Of a stretch of 64,000 nt of DNA, positions 1-8,903 are shown piece by piece (the first letter of the stretch is position 1; the number at the start of each line of letters is the position of its first letter). The notes below the pieces were generated by a model. The model worked only from the letters and a program-made list of their open reading frames with translations, did not search any database and was not told where the DNA came from. The translations under genes were made by a program, and so were the position numbers. The stretch spans positions 94,762 through 158,761 of the forward strand of contig NZ_WQDY01000012.1 of assembly GCF_013033355.1 (NCBI RefSeq), in the 5' to 3' direction. Source of the DNA: Ruegeria lacuscaerulensis (GTDB lineage: Bacteria > Pseudomonadota > Alphaproteobacteria > Rhodobacterales > Rhodobacteraceae).

Positions 1-296
1 CGGGAAAGACGTATCATTTTGCGGGGGTCCGTGTTCGCCGACAGCGCGCTGATCCAGTGACCCTGCGCCTGACGTAAATGGAAGCCAGCCTTATCCGTGT
101 CTTCGGCGTCCAAAGCGGCTTTCGCCATCAGGGCGTGATGGCGAGCGGCCATTGCAGGCATGCGTCCGGACGCCTTGTCACAGTTCATACGTGCATTAAG
201 ATTCTTTTCGGACAAGGGACCGAGAGCGGAAAAGCTCCGTTCGGTCACCACACCTTCAGTTAAGTCAATCAGGGATTTAATGTCGTTTCTCACCAT
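1..296 (-). CDS. Unknown protein, partial (3' end beyond the window)
   Basis: The reverse strand is open from an ATG at 296 to the left edge, giving about 98 residues without a stop. The start overlaps the end of the integrase gene (ATGGTGA arrangement), so the two are probably translationally coupled and belong to the same integrated element. The visible part is helical-looking and rich in Ala, Lys and Arg, with no signal peptide or membrane segment. I do not recognise a family. The composition would suit a small element-encoded regulator or excision factor, but nothing in it proves that. Confidence 0.6.
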   Translation of the reverse strand, partial: MVRNDIKSLIDLTEGVVTERSFSALGPLSEKNLNARMNCDKASGRMPAMAARHHALMAKAALDAEDTDKAGFHLRQAQGHWISALSANTDPRKMIRLS

Positions 297-1579
297 CTCA
301 ATCCTATTACATTGTCGTCGTAGTCAGAATTTTCCCGCGGCCAGCGCCCGGTGGTAACTGCGTGATCCACGAGCCTTGCCCATGCCTCCATAACTTCGAT
401 TTTCTTTCTGCGCCGCCGCGCCTGAAGATACGCAGCACGGACACCGCTGCGGGTTTCCGACTGTCGGTGGTTCAATAGGGAATCCGCCAGATCAGGATCA
501 CCAATGTCATGTTCCGCAAGCTCAGAGAGGAAGAGTTTCCGCAGCGAGTGAAAATGAAAGCGTTCCACCCCACTCAGCTTTCTGAAACGGCCGACAACGG
601 ATTTTCTGGCATTGAAATCTCCTTTGACCGCCAGCTGAAACACGCGCGTTTCGTTATCTGGCTCAAACAGGCTCAAATAACCGGATGGAACTGGGATAGA
701 GAAGTCGTCTCCATTCTTAGTACGCTTGCCGTGCAGAACAATATGACCATTTTCCACCTCGCGGGGCGACAACTGCGCCATCTCATTTAAGCGCAGCGGC
801 ACAAGCGTCATGGCTTTGAAAAATCTCTCCCGACTTCCCCCGATTTCGCCCGCTGCCTGCCACAGTTCACAGAGTTCACTGGCCGTAGGCTTCCAGGTGC
901 GAGGCGGAGGCGGAGGAGGGAGCGTATCGATTGAGCTGCAGGGGTTTACGGATACGAGGTCCCGGGCCAGAAGCCATTTATACAAACGGTTCATGGCCCC
1001 GTACCGCTGCCTTGCTGTCGCGGGTCGGAAGCGATGACGCTCTATCAGGTCCAGCACGTGATGCTTGGTGATATCGTCAATTCGCGGATCCTGAATCCCA
1101 GTCTCCGCGGTGCCGAGTTTCAGCTGACGTCTCTCGGTGTCGACATGAACCGAAGTCTGTCTCTTCTGATCTATATACCTTTCAATCGCCTCGCCTAACG
1201 CCATGTTTCTGGCCGCTTCAGCCTCCTGCATTTTTCTTTCAGCACGTTCCGCTCTGCGCCTTTCTTCTAGAGGATCGCCACCTTCGGCGACACGTTCTTT
1301 TATGCGTCGCACGATACCGCGTGCCTCTTCAATATCCATTGAGTGAACACCACCGACTCTGACCCATTTCTGGGGATGCCTGCGGCCGTCGCTTCGACGA
1401 CCCCGCGGACGATAGGCGTAGCTCCAACGCCCGGCTCCTGTCGGGCCGATGATCAGAGTGAGACCGGGTTCTGGTGCGTCTCTCTGCCCGCTGCCGTCGA
1501 CATCACGAAGAGTGACCCGAATTTTGTTCTGACGGGCCTGGTTAAGAGCGGAATCAATATCGTTTCTGGTGATACCCAT
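290..1579 (-). CDS. int: Tyrosine recombinase / phage-type integrase
   Basis: This 429-residue site-specific recombinase should integrate and excise the element ending at the tRNA remnant about 220 bp upstream of its start. The catalytic set is visible in order: R263 (in PLRLNE), K285 or K288, H344 and R347 (HSLR), H371 (LLNH) and Y384 (nucleophile). The N-terminal 130 residues carry a DUF4102-like arm-binding region with a basic coiled stretch (residues 100-125), followed by a core-binding SAM-like domain. A run of six prolines (221-226) joins it to the catalytic domain. All catalytic positions are intact, so the gene looks functional. It is transcribed away from the tRNA remnant and overlaps the next gene. 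Confidence 0.9.
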   Translation of the reverse strand: MGITRNDIDSALNQARQNKIRVTLRDVDGSGQRDAPEPGLTLIIGPTGAGRWSYAYRPRGRRSDGRRHPQKWVRVGGVHSMDIEEARGIVRRIKERVAEGGDPLEERRRAERAERKMQEAEAARNMALGEAIERYIDQKRQTSVHVDTERRQLKLGTAETGIQDPRIDDITKHHVLDLIERHRFRPATARQRYGAMNRLYKWLLARDLVSVNPCSSIDTLPPPPPPRTWKPTASELCELWQAAGEIGGSRERFFKAMTLVPLRLNEMAQLSPREVENGHIVLHGKRTKNGDDFSIPVPSGYLSLFEPDNETRVFQLAVKGDFNARKSVVGRFRKLSGVERFHFHSLRKLFLSELAEHDIGDPDLADSLLNHRQSETRSGVRAAYLQARRRRKKIEVMEAWARLVDHAVTTGRWPRENSDYDDNVIGLRW

Positions 1580-1804
1580 TGATCAAACCTATGTGAAGGA
1601 TCGGGAGTTCAGCTGGCTGAACACTTTCTTGCGGAAGAGACGCAGGCGAGACAAATTTGCCCGAAATTGTGACATTAAGCAACAGGCTGCTGCAGAGTTT
1701 TGCGCCGTGATGCAGTGAGTAAGTAAATAATAATAATAGACTTTATTGATAGCTCAGGGAAATTTCAGCGATTTCAATGGAGTGAAAAAGACGGCCAGTT
1801 GAAA

Positions 1805-1849
1805 CTACGAATCAAGGGGTCGGGGGTTCGAATCCTCCTCGGTCCGCCA
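1805..1849 (+). other. tRNA 3'-end fragment (Arg-ACG-like), att site
   Basis: The 45 bases read as the 3' half of a tRNA. There is an anticodon loop CTACGAA (anticodon ACG), an anticodon-stem 3' strand, a 5-nt variable loop, and a T-arm with stem GGGGG/CCTCC around TTCGAAT. An acceptor strand, discriminator G and encoded CCA at 1847-1849 follow. The 5' half is absent: identity breaks just before the anticodon loop, where the stem strand no longer pairs. This is the usual footprint of integrase-mediated insertion into a tRNA gene. The orientation implies the complete tRNA lies to the left, outside the window. Confidence 0.75.
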
Positions 1850-1986
1850 TTGGTATCATTGTAAGGCGACACATAGTTCTGCCACCAGCGACAGAACCTT
1901 TCCATTTTCGCCTCACTTCCTTCGTCCAGCACCCAGACCGATTTCAATGATCCTGACTTCCCTTTTTGGAAAATCAGGGCTGATTT

Positions 1987-2026
1987 GCAGATCAGACGCC
2001 GAAGGCGCCTGTTCCTGCTGATCTGC
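1987..2026. repeat. Nested inverted repeat
   Basis: The outer arms GCAGATCAG (1987-1995) and CTGATCTGC (2018-2026) are perfect 9-bp complements. Inside them CGCC-GAA-GGCG (1997-2007) forms a second hairpin. It is not followed by a T-run, so it is not a standard terminator. It lies only 27 bp before a second, longer inverted repeat. Confidence 0.6.
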
Positions 2027-2052
2027 CGTGTGGCGAACGCGGATGGGGGCGA

Positions 2053-2126
2053 GGCAATGCTATTCGACAATAGTGGTGCGGCCCGCAGGCGCAGCCGAGG
2101 ACACGGTTTTGTCTAATAGCATTGCC
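2053..2126. repeat. 18-bp inverted repeat with GC-rich spacer
   Basis: GGCAATGCTATTCGACAA (2053-2070) is the complement of 2109-2126 with a single mismatch. The 38-bp spacer is GC-rich and itself contains short complementary runs (GCGGCCCGC). The structure could extrude as a cruciform or fold as a long RNA hairpin. It may be a recombination or resolution site, a protein-binding site, or the end of a decayed mobile element. No transposase is adjacent on this side. Confidence 0.7.
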
Positions 2127-2453
2127 CGAGGGGGAAGGCAGCGCCTTACCCCTGATGGCCAGAGGCGTCCGGTTTGTCCAATTCCCGCTGGCTCACGAAA
2201 CAGAATCGGCGGGGCGTCAGTCCTGCCACCTGAAACTTGATAGTTTTTTTGGTCTTTCCCTCCTTACAATTTTTTTCAGGGATGGATGCCGGATAGCCGT
2301 GACCATTACGGGAGGCTCGCCTCTACCGGGACCTGACAACTCTGCTGCGGCATGTTGAAGCTGGCAACCTGAAATAGATCAAAAAGCTCGCTATTCCCTT
2401 TTTCAGAGTCTCTCATGATGATACTATGGCCTCAAGAAAAAATGAGGTTTTGC

Positions 2454-4550
2454 ATGCGCTTACACAGCATTTCTGTAAGAAACTTTCGCCGTCTCAAGAG
2501 CATTGATCTAGATTTCGAAGAAAAGGAGACGGTGTTTGTTGGTCCAAACAACAGTGGAAAAACTTCGGCAACCGCAGTCATGCGGAGTTTCCTTGGAAAT
2601 CGTGATTTTAAGATACACGACTTCTCGGTAAGCAGTATTTCGGCGATTGATGCTTACTTAAATGGCGAAGGGGAAAACTTGCCACCGATCGAGCTCGATC
2701 TGTGGTTCAAAGTTGATCCAGAGGCAGTATCGTTCGGGCGGGTATTCGCTCTTGCCACAACTCTATCGACTGATTTTACTGAAATCGGAATTCGGTGCGC
2801 CCTGGCAGTTGATGATGCCAACGAACTCTGGAGGCACTATAATATTGCTTTTCCGGTGGATCAGAACGGTGAACGCAAACGCTCGCTAAGCCATTTTCTG
2901 GATTTAGAGGGCAATTTGAAAAAGCACTATAGTGTTCAGTTTTCATCGCTGGAACGTACGCAAAACGACTCCAGCGCAACGCCACTAGACCCGAAAGATG
3001 GAAAGAAAATTCTTAGCTCTCTAATACGCGTCGATTTTGTGGATGCGCAGCGAAACATCGACGACGAGAATGCTGCGAGAAGTAACAGGCTTTCCGAAGC
3101 CTTTGCGACCTACTACAGGCGCAATCTTGAGCAAGCGGAACTTGCAGATGAAGCCATAGCTGTCATCGAGCAAAACAATGAAAACCTGACCAGCCATTAC
3201 CGTCAACGCTTTGAACCCTTGATGACGATGATTGGAGGGCTTGGGCTTCCCTCTGACAATGATCGCGCAATGAAAGTTGTTTCGACGCTGAGTTCAGAAG
3301 ATGCATTGCGCGGAAACACAGAGCTATTCTACGTAGACGCCAACACGAGCCATGAGCTTCCTGAAGCTTACAACGGGTTAGGGTTCAAGAACCTTGTCTT
3401 CATGGCAATTCAAATTGATCATTTCTACAGGCAATGGCTTGCGACCGAGGAAGACCGCCCCTTATGTCAGGTCATCTTTGTTGAAGAACCTGAAGTTCAC
3501 CTTCACGCTCAAGTTCAGCAGACGTTTATTCGGCAAATGTGGGACGTGTTGACAGAAGGCAGACCAGACGGCGAAAGCACCCCTCAGCTCGCAATCACAA
3601 CACACTCTTCACACATTCTGGATACTGTCGATTTTTCCAAAATTCGGTACTTCCGCCGCAAGCCTGTTAATGATGCTCAAAATGGAGAAGCATTCCATGG
3701 AACCACTGTGCACAGCCTCGGTCAGTTTCAACCGGAGCCAATCGATTTGGGTGGCGAAATTGTTTCACCAGAAGCAGCTCTTTCCTTTTTGAAGAAGTAT
3801 CTACGCCTCACCCATTGCGACCTATTCTTTTCAGACGCAGCCATTCTTGTAGAAGGGTCAGTTGAAAAGCTCTTGTTGCCTCGAATGATTGATTTCGCAG
3901 CCGAGAACCTAAACAAAAAATATTTGACCGTTCTCGAAGTGGGCGGTGCATACGGAATGCGTTTTGCCGGACTACTGGAGTTTCTGGAGATACCCTACCT
4001 TGTCATCACAGACATCGATTCTGTTGATCCTGCAAATAATCGCAAAAACTGCATTGCGACCGCTGAAAACGCGGTGTCTTCGAATGCGACACTTGGATAC
4101 TTCTTCGGGGAAAACAGCGTGAAAGCACTCGCCGCCAAAACGGAAACCGAACGTGAACAAGCGGACGGAATGCGTTTCATCAGCTATCAAGTGCCTGTCT
4201 CGCTAAACGTAGAAGAACAAGCACACAATTTCCACGGGAGGACACTTGAAGAGGCCTTTGTCTATGAGAACCTCGACCTCTTTCGCAACGGTGCATTGAG
4301 TATCGGAATTGATCTGCCGGATGATCCTATCGAACTACACCAAGATGTCTGGAAGCGTATCAAAAGCTCCACATTCAAAAAAACCGAATTTGCGATGAAT
4401 GTACTGGCATACGAGCCGCCTCAGCAACAGGATGAAGAGGAAACTGACAACGACGGCAACGCGTTGCTTCCTTGGCGCGTACCGCAATACATCGCTGAGG
4501 GTCTGGTCTGGCTGGATGGACAACTCTCCCAGAACATAGTGGAGGAGTGA
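2454..4550 (+). CDS. gajA: Gabija protein GajA: OLD-family ATPase/TOPRIM nuclease
   Basis: The 698-residue protein is an ABC-type ATPase fused to a TOPRIM nuclease, the architecture of class 2 OLD nucleases and GajA, which cleave invading DNA. Walker A is GPNNSGKT (30-37). The signature/Walker B region is VEEPEVHLH (343-351), with a His-switch-like HSSH further on. The TOPRIM metal residues are visible as VEG..E (E467, E471) and DID (520-522). I start at ATG 2454 because GAGG lies 6 nt upstream; an ATG at 2442 is possible. It is longer than the Bacillus prototype (about 578 aa). The gajB ATG follows its stop codon directly, so the two are co-translated. Local sequence is AT-richer than the metabolic genes downstream, suggesting transfer. 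Confidence 0.88.
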   Translation: MRLHSISVRNFRRLKSIDLDFEEKETVFVGPNNSGKTSATAVMRSFLGNRDFKIHDFSVSSISAIDAYLNGEGENLPPIELDLWFKVDPEAVSFGRVFALATTLSTDFTEIGIRCALAVDDANELWRHYNIAFPVDQNGERKRSLSHFLDLEGNLKKHYSVQFSSLERTQNDSSATPLDPKDGKKILSSLIRVDFVDAQRNIDDENAARSNRLSEAFATYYRRNLEQAELADEAIAVIEQNNENLTSHYRQRFEPLMTMIGGLGLPSDNDRAMKVVSTLSSEDALRGNTELFYVDANTSHELPEAYNGLGFKNLVFMAIQIDHFYRQWLATEEDRPLCQVIFVEEPEVHLHAQVQQTFIRQMWDVLTEGRPDGESTPQLAITTHSSHILDTVDFSKIRYFRRKPVNDAQNGEAFHGTTVHSLGQFQPEPIDLGGEIVSPEAALSFLKKYLRLTHCDLFFSDAAILVEGSVEKLLLPRMIDFAAENLNKKYLTVLEVGGAYGMRFAGLLEFLEIPYLVITDIDSVDPANNRKNCIATAENAVSSNATLGYFFGENSVKALAAKTETEREQADGMRFISYQVPVSLNVEEQAHNFHGRTLEEAFVYENLDLFRNGALSIGIDLPDDPIELHQDVWKRIKSSTFKKTEFAMNVLAYEPPQQQDEEETDNDGNALLPWRVPQYIAEGLVWLDGQLSQNIVEE

Positions 4551-6392
4551 ATGGAAATCGCATTGAAGCCAACAGAGGCAGACAAAAAAATTGTGGAGTG
4601 CATCACTGAAGAAAGATCGTTTTCAGTAATTGCCGGCGCAGGTTCTGGAAAAACCACATCACTTGTCGAAGCTCTCAAAAACATCCGTGAAGAACACGGA
4701 AAAGAGCTCCGTAAAAATGGACAACGCGTCGTGTGCATAACTTATACGAACCGAGCCGTTGATGTGATTTCTTCCAAACTCGGGTTTGACGACCTTTTTC
4801 TTGTGACCACACTTCATGGGTTCTTGTGGGGCGAGATTTTTCGATTTCAAGATGCGATGCGGGAAGCACTTTGCGATGATGTAATTCCCAGACATATCGA
4901 AAAAGCGCTGAACGATGACAACGGTGGTAACTCCCAAAAAGCCAGAAATGCACGGGAAAAGGTTCAACGACTTTCCCAAGAGTTGGATGCTCTCAAGGCG
5001 GAACCTCCGGTCAGATACGAGGAAACGACAATAAGTGACTACGCCAAGTGCGTTCTGAACCACGACGACGTTATCGATGTTGCTTCCTTCCTGATCTCCA
5101 ACAAACCGATCCTGCGAAAAGGTCTTGGGTTTAAATTCCCTTACTTCTTTGTCGATGAAGCGCAGGACACTTTCCCCCAAGTAATGACCGCGTTGAACGC
5201 AATCTGCGCAAAGGAAGGTCTTCCGATAATTGGGTACTTTGGCGACCCGATGCAGCAAATCTACGACAAACGTGCGGGAAGTTTCGCGGGACCCGAGGGC
5301 TCACAAGTCATACCCAAGGAAGAAAATTTTAGGTGCTCGACATCGGTAATCGATCTGCTCAACAACTTCAGATCGGACCTGCAGCAGGTAGCGGGCGGGC
5401 AGAACGCGGATATCGAAGGCAGTGTTCAAATTACGGTTGTTCAAGCCCCTGACCCCGCAGGACCAAGAAACACATATACAGCTGAACAGCTTGATATTGT
5501 TACTTCCAAGTACAGCGACGCCGTCGCGCAATGGGGCTGGAAAGATCTGCCGTCAGTGAAGAACCTGTTTTTAGCCAGGCGGATGATTGCACGTAGATTG
5601 AGTTTTGTAGAAATACACTCTCTATTTACCGGCACTTATTCGTCTTCGCGTTCGCAATCGGACTACGAGGATGGCACCCACTATCTTTTCAAGCCTTTTG
5701 TGGATGGTGTTTTTGAACTCGTTGAGGCCTCGCGAACGGGCGATGCAAAGAGGATCATAGAAACGCTGCGTAGGATCAGCCCCGCATTTTCCAACGATGG
5801 AAGTAACAAGACCAAATCGCTTAAGGCGATGCTAGATCACGCTGTGCAGCACACACAAAAACTGAATGAGCTATGGGACACTCGGACTGTGAAGGAGGTT
5901 CTTCAATACTGCCGAGACAATGATCTGTGCTCAATATCCGAGCGGCTTGCGTATCAAATGGACCGTAAATCTCGGGAAGAATTTGATCGGGAAAACGAAG
6001 ATCATCAACGTGAAAAGGGGGACTGGCTGGCTGATCAGTTTTTTACGCTAGAGACCGAAGAGCTAGAGCGCTACTTCAAGTTTCTTGATGAGAGTTCTCC
6101 ATTTAGTACGCAGCATGGTGCAAAAGGAGAAGAGTACGAGAACGTCCTTGTTATGATTGATGATATAGAAGCGAACTGGAACACGTATAGCTTCTCGAAA
6201 TTCCTCACGCCGAAGGTCGCTGGTGACCCAACGGATCGGCAACGAGAGCTAACAGAAAAACTCGCCTACGTTTGCTTCTCTCGCGCTGAAGTGAATTTGA
6301 GAGTTTTGTTTTTCTCCAAAGATGCCAAGGCGGCGGGAGCGGAGCTGATCGATGCAGGCTTATTTGAAGTAGAACAGGTTTCGTATTTGTAG
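4551..6392 (+). CDS. gajB: Gabija protein GajB: UvrD/PcrA-like helicase
   Basis: This 613-residue superfamily 1 helicase is the partner of GajA. In known Gabija systems GajB senses or unwinds DNA ends and lowers nucleotide pools, which activates GajA. Motif I is AGAGSGKTT (28-36), motif II is VDEAQD (D202-E203) and motif V is HGAKGEEYE (from H522). Motif VI is a variant (CFSRAEVNLRVLF) instead of the usual YVALTRA. The protein is longer than the prototype (about 494 aa), with an extra charged coiled region around residues 120-160. Its ATG touches the gajA stop with no gap. There is no third gene in the transcription unit. Confidence 0.87.
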   Translation: MEIALKPTEADKKIVECITEERSFSVIAGAGSGKTTSLVEALKNIREEHGKELRKNGQRVVCITYTNRAVDVISSKLGFDDLFLVTTLHGFLWGEIFRFQDAMREALCDDVIPRHIEKALNDDNGGNSQKARNAREKVQRLSQELDALKAEPPVRYEETTISDYAKCVLNHDDVIDVASFLISNKPILRKGLGFKFPYFFVDEAQDTFPQVMTALNAICAKEGLPIIGYFGDPMQQIYDKRAGSFAGPEGSQVIPKEENFRCSTSVIDLLNNFRSDLQQVAGGQNADIEGSVQITVVQAPDPAGPRNTYTAEQLDIVTSKYSDAVAQWGWKDLPSVKNLFLARRMIARRLSFVEIHSLFTGTYSSSRSQSDYEDGTHYLFKPFVDGVFELVEASRTGDAKRIIETLRRISPAFSNDGSNKTKSLKAMLDHAVQHTQKLNELWDTRTVKEVLQYCRDNDLCSISERLAYQMDRKSREEFDRENEDHQREKGDWLADQFFTLETEELERYFKFLDESSPFSTQHGAKGEEYENVLVMIDDIEANWNTYSFSKFLTPKVAGDPTDRQRELTEKLAYVCFSRAEVNLRVLFFSKDAKAAGAELIDAGLFEVEQVSYL

Positions 6393-6585
6393 CTGTTGTG
6401 TCGTCCGCTCGCATTCTCCGGGTTAATTGACGACACGCTCAATTCCAAAGGCAAACTCGATATCTTCTTCGCTTGTGACGCACTCTCGCTTCAATAATTC
6501 GACCTGATTCAACTGCGGCGATCTCTTGTTTTCTCTTGTGTTGCTTTAACCGCGAACTCGCGCAACTGTTCGGAAAGGCCACTGT

Positions 6586-7974
6586 ATGAAAACAATGACT
6601 TACTCGACCGGTACATGGTGTGCTCGCTTAGCCGCTGCATTGCAGTGTTTGGAAAAAGTTCAACGCCCGTTCCTCGAAAAGTACTGGCAAACGAACTCTT
6701 ATCCCGAACAGATTTCGTTCAATGGAAAAGATGAAACACCGTTTCCCAAGGATGACTTATGCGAAGTGTATGATCTTGCGCGTAGAGCAATACAGTCAAG
6801 TGAGATCAAGTTTTACGAACCCCTCCGTTCTGCATTAGACCCAGTTCGGGGGATATTAAGATCCCATCCTGCTCTTGGACGAGCTTTGGGTCCAGTGATC
6901 GGCAACGACGAATTTCGCACCACAATCTTGAACGGTTCTTCTCTGACTTGGTTGTCCCGTTTGATTTGTGGCTTGATGGAACGAGCAAATGAAGAACACA
7001 TAAGTGGCTTTGAAACCGCTTCAGCAGAACTTGGTGCGCTCCTTGATCTGAGCACGCACACTTTAAAAACAAATATTCCCAATAATTTAAATATTGGGTT
7101 TGATCTACTCCTCTTTCACGGTCCAAGAATCGACGCTGAAATCGATCTACAAGATGGCCTTTTCATCAAGCCCGCCGCAGATCTCCGTAATTTTCTCGAG
7201 GTTGAGTGGCTAAGGGACTTCGTTCCTGAAAATATCGATCACCGAGATTGGCGTCAGATAGGGGCTGTAGTCCGGCCTTTTCGTTGGCGTCCAGCATTCG
7301 AACGAAAAACCGACTTCTACGACAGGCCTCCAATTTGGCCGGTTGAATTTGAGGCTGACGCTTTTGAGTTTATTGATCTGTTAGCGGTGGCCAATCAAAC
7401 GCCAATAATCCCGTTTGTACTATTACGCGGTTGTATACATCGCACAGCATGCAATTTGCTTGGCGTGCGGCAAAGTCATGGTGGAATCCATCCTTGTCGT
7501 TTAGTTGGGAAGCGGTACGACCCGTTCAGAAGCCCACCTAAGCTTCATAAGTCAGCAGTTCACCAAGCTATGAAAGTTTACAAAAGTCGGGAAAATGTTG
7601 ATCAGATTAGGCTTTCTGCAGTAGTTCGCAGGCTCTCTGAAGCTCTTGCAAGGGACGGGCGGTTTGGCGCTGATGATCGGATATTGGATGTGTCTCAATC
7701 CATAGAGCTAATGTTTGAGATAAAGGGAACTGGTATAGGGAAGAAGCTGCAGAAAGCGATGGTGGACTTGCTTGCTCTCGATGAGGAACACGCCGAAGAA
7801 GTCCGCAACGCGGTAAAACACTTCTATGATGTAAGATCCGCAATTGTGCATGGAGCAAGCGATGCGTATCGGAAGCGATTGCTGGAAGGCCGGCAGCGCG
7901 CTTTCAGAAGTGGTTTTAATCTAGCGAAACAAGCCTATTTCAAATTGGTACTTGAGGGCGTGACGAAAGAGTGA
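6586..7974 (+). CDS. HEPN-domain protein (Apea-like), candidate RNase effector
   Basis: The protein has 462 residues. The C-terminal ~130 residues resemble Apea-like HEPN domains and carry the RX4H motif, R417-SAIV-H422, preceded by a helix with conserved acidic and asparagine residues (RNAVKHFYDVR). In HEPN toxins this motif cuts RNA. The first ~300 residues are not recognised; they contain no nucleotide-binding motif, signal or membrane segment. The gene starts 193 bp after gajB with its own ribosome site (GGAAAGG), so it is probably transcribed separately. Its place directly after Gabija suggests an additional defence gene or an accessory effector. Function beyond the HEPN motif is inference. 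Confidence 0.6.
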   Translation: MKTMTYSTGTWCARLAAALQCLEKVQRPFLEKYWQTNSYPEQISFNGKDETPFPKDDLCEVYDLARRAIQSSEIKFYEPLRSALDPVRGILRSHPALGRALGPVIGNDEFRTTILNGSSLTWLSRLICGLMERANEEHISGFETASAELGALLDLSTHTLKTNIPNNLNIGFDLLLFHGPRIDAEIDLQDGLFIKPAADLRNFLEVEWLRDFVPENIDHRDWRQIGAVVRPFRWRPAFERKTDFYDRPPIWPVEFEADAFEFIDLLAVANQTPIIPFVLLRGCIHRTACNLLGVRQSHGGIHPCRLVGKRYDPFRSPPKLHKSAVHQAMKVYKSRENVDQIRLSAVVRRLSEALARDGRFGADDRILDVSQSIELMFEIKGTGIGKKLQKAMVDLLALDEEHAEEVRNAVKHFYDVRSAIVHGASDAYRKRLLEGRQRAFRSGFNLAKQAYFKLVLEGVTKE

Positions 7975-8185
7975 GCGCGTCGAACTTTCAGCTTCCAATC
8001 TACTTGAAGAGCTCTGGCCTTATCCTGACTAGAATTTGATGCCACCTAAGCTGTTGGAGCCTCGTCTGAACAGTGAAGTCTGTCTAACTTGAACCGAACC
8101 AAGATGTGCATTTATTGAAGTTCTGATAATTTTGAGTATCCCAGTTTGCTACGCTCGCGCACTCTTTGAGTAGGACTCAAGGTGG

Positions 8186-8746
8186 TCAGGACCCAACCAA
8201 ATAATTTCTTGGTTTGACTTTGTATCCCACGATTAGCTTTTCGTCCTCAAGCAGATGCAGCGCCGTTTTCCAATGGATTTTGAATTCTCGCGCCACCCTG
8301 TTGATTATCTGGGTTTCTATCCAGATGCGGCGCAGCTTTTGTTTTGGCACTTTGGGTTTACGAACCCCGCGCTGCACTTCGAAGCCGCGTTCCCTAAAGA
8401 GCCTGGAAAGCGTTGCTGGCTTAATTCCGTTTGCGTTGGCAATATCTGAACAGTTCTTTCCTCTTTCATATTGCCTGTAGAGGCGTTGAACATAGTCGAC
8501 GCCAAGCAAATCCAAGAGCCGTCGCACAACCAACGGGCTAACTCCTAGCCGCTGAGCAAAGTCCCTATGGGTTTTACTTTGTTTCAGCAAAGCGAGGATG
8601 TTGCGACGCAGGTACGGCTGCCACGCATTTGGCGTTTCTCTCAAGAAAATAGTCGGAACTCTCCCGCACCTTATTTCGACTACTGTTTTCAAGCTTTGCC
8701 CAGTTCCTTCAACGTCAGATACCTCAATTTGCGTGACTTGACGCAA
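8186..8746 (-). CDS. Multi-HTH DNA-binding protein
   Basis: The 186-residue reading frame begins at TTG 8746; an in-frame TAA lies just upstream, so it cannot start earlier, though an internal TTG is possible. Three helix-turn-helix-like segments are visible: around residues 60-80 (DFAQRLGVSPLVVRRLL), 98-118 (SDIANANGIKPATLSRLF) and 150-170 (VAREFKIHWKTALHLL). The middle one resembles resolvase or recombinase HTH_7-type units. There is no catalytic domain. It diverges from the Ner-like gene across a 157-bp region holding a palindrome. It may be a regulator or target-binding factor of the Tn7-like module. Family assignment is uncertain. Confidence 0.55.
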   Translation of the reverse strand: MRQVTQIEVSDVEGTGQSLKTVVEIRCGRVPTIFLRETPNAWQPYLRRNILALLKQSKTHRDFAQRLGVSPLVVRRLLDLLGVDYVQRLYRQYERGKNCSDIANANGIKPATLSRLFRERGFEVQRGVRKPKVPKQKLRRIWIETQIINRVAREFKIHWKTALHLLEDEKLIVGYKVKPRNYLVGS

Positions 8747-8841
8747 AGCCGTCGGCGTTTCAGCAGCTTAGCTGATTGTCTTCCGACATGGCATTGATAC
8801 TTTGAGGCATGAATGTGTAACTTATTGCTATTAAACAATAT

Positions 8842-8864
8842 AAATGACATCAGCAAGGTCATTT
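8842..8864. promoter_or_regulatory. Palindromic operator between divergent regulator genes
   Basis: AAATGAC (8842-8848) and GTCATTT (8858-8864) are perfect 7-bp inverted arms around a 9-bp spacer; AGCAA/TTGCT overlaps as a second pair. The site lies 40 bp before the Ner-like start and in the shared promoter region of the multi-HTH gene. A likely binding site for one of those two proteins. Confidence 0.5.
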
Positions 8865-8903
8865 GCTAGGTTTCGTTAACTGGAATCAGTCGGAATCTTT
8901 GAC

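Larger units (their letters stand above)
1850..2453. other. Intergenic stretch between att site and gajA
   Basis: I see no credible gene here. It holds two inverted-repeat structures (listed separately at 1987-2026 and 2053-2126) and an AT-rich leader before gajA. Short open frames in this stretch have no ribosome binding site, and one of them is antisense to the tRNA remnant. Confidence 0.6.

Noticed and set aside
1774..2070. Reverse-strand reading frame of 98 codons across the tRNA remnant
   Set aside because: It reads GGPRRIRTPDPLIR, the usual artefact of translating a tRNA antisense strand, and has no ribosome site.
2028..2358. Two short forward frames before gajA
   Set aside because: They run through the inverted repeats, lack ribosome sites and show no domain.
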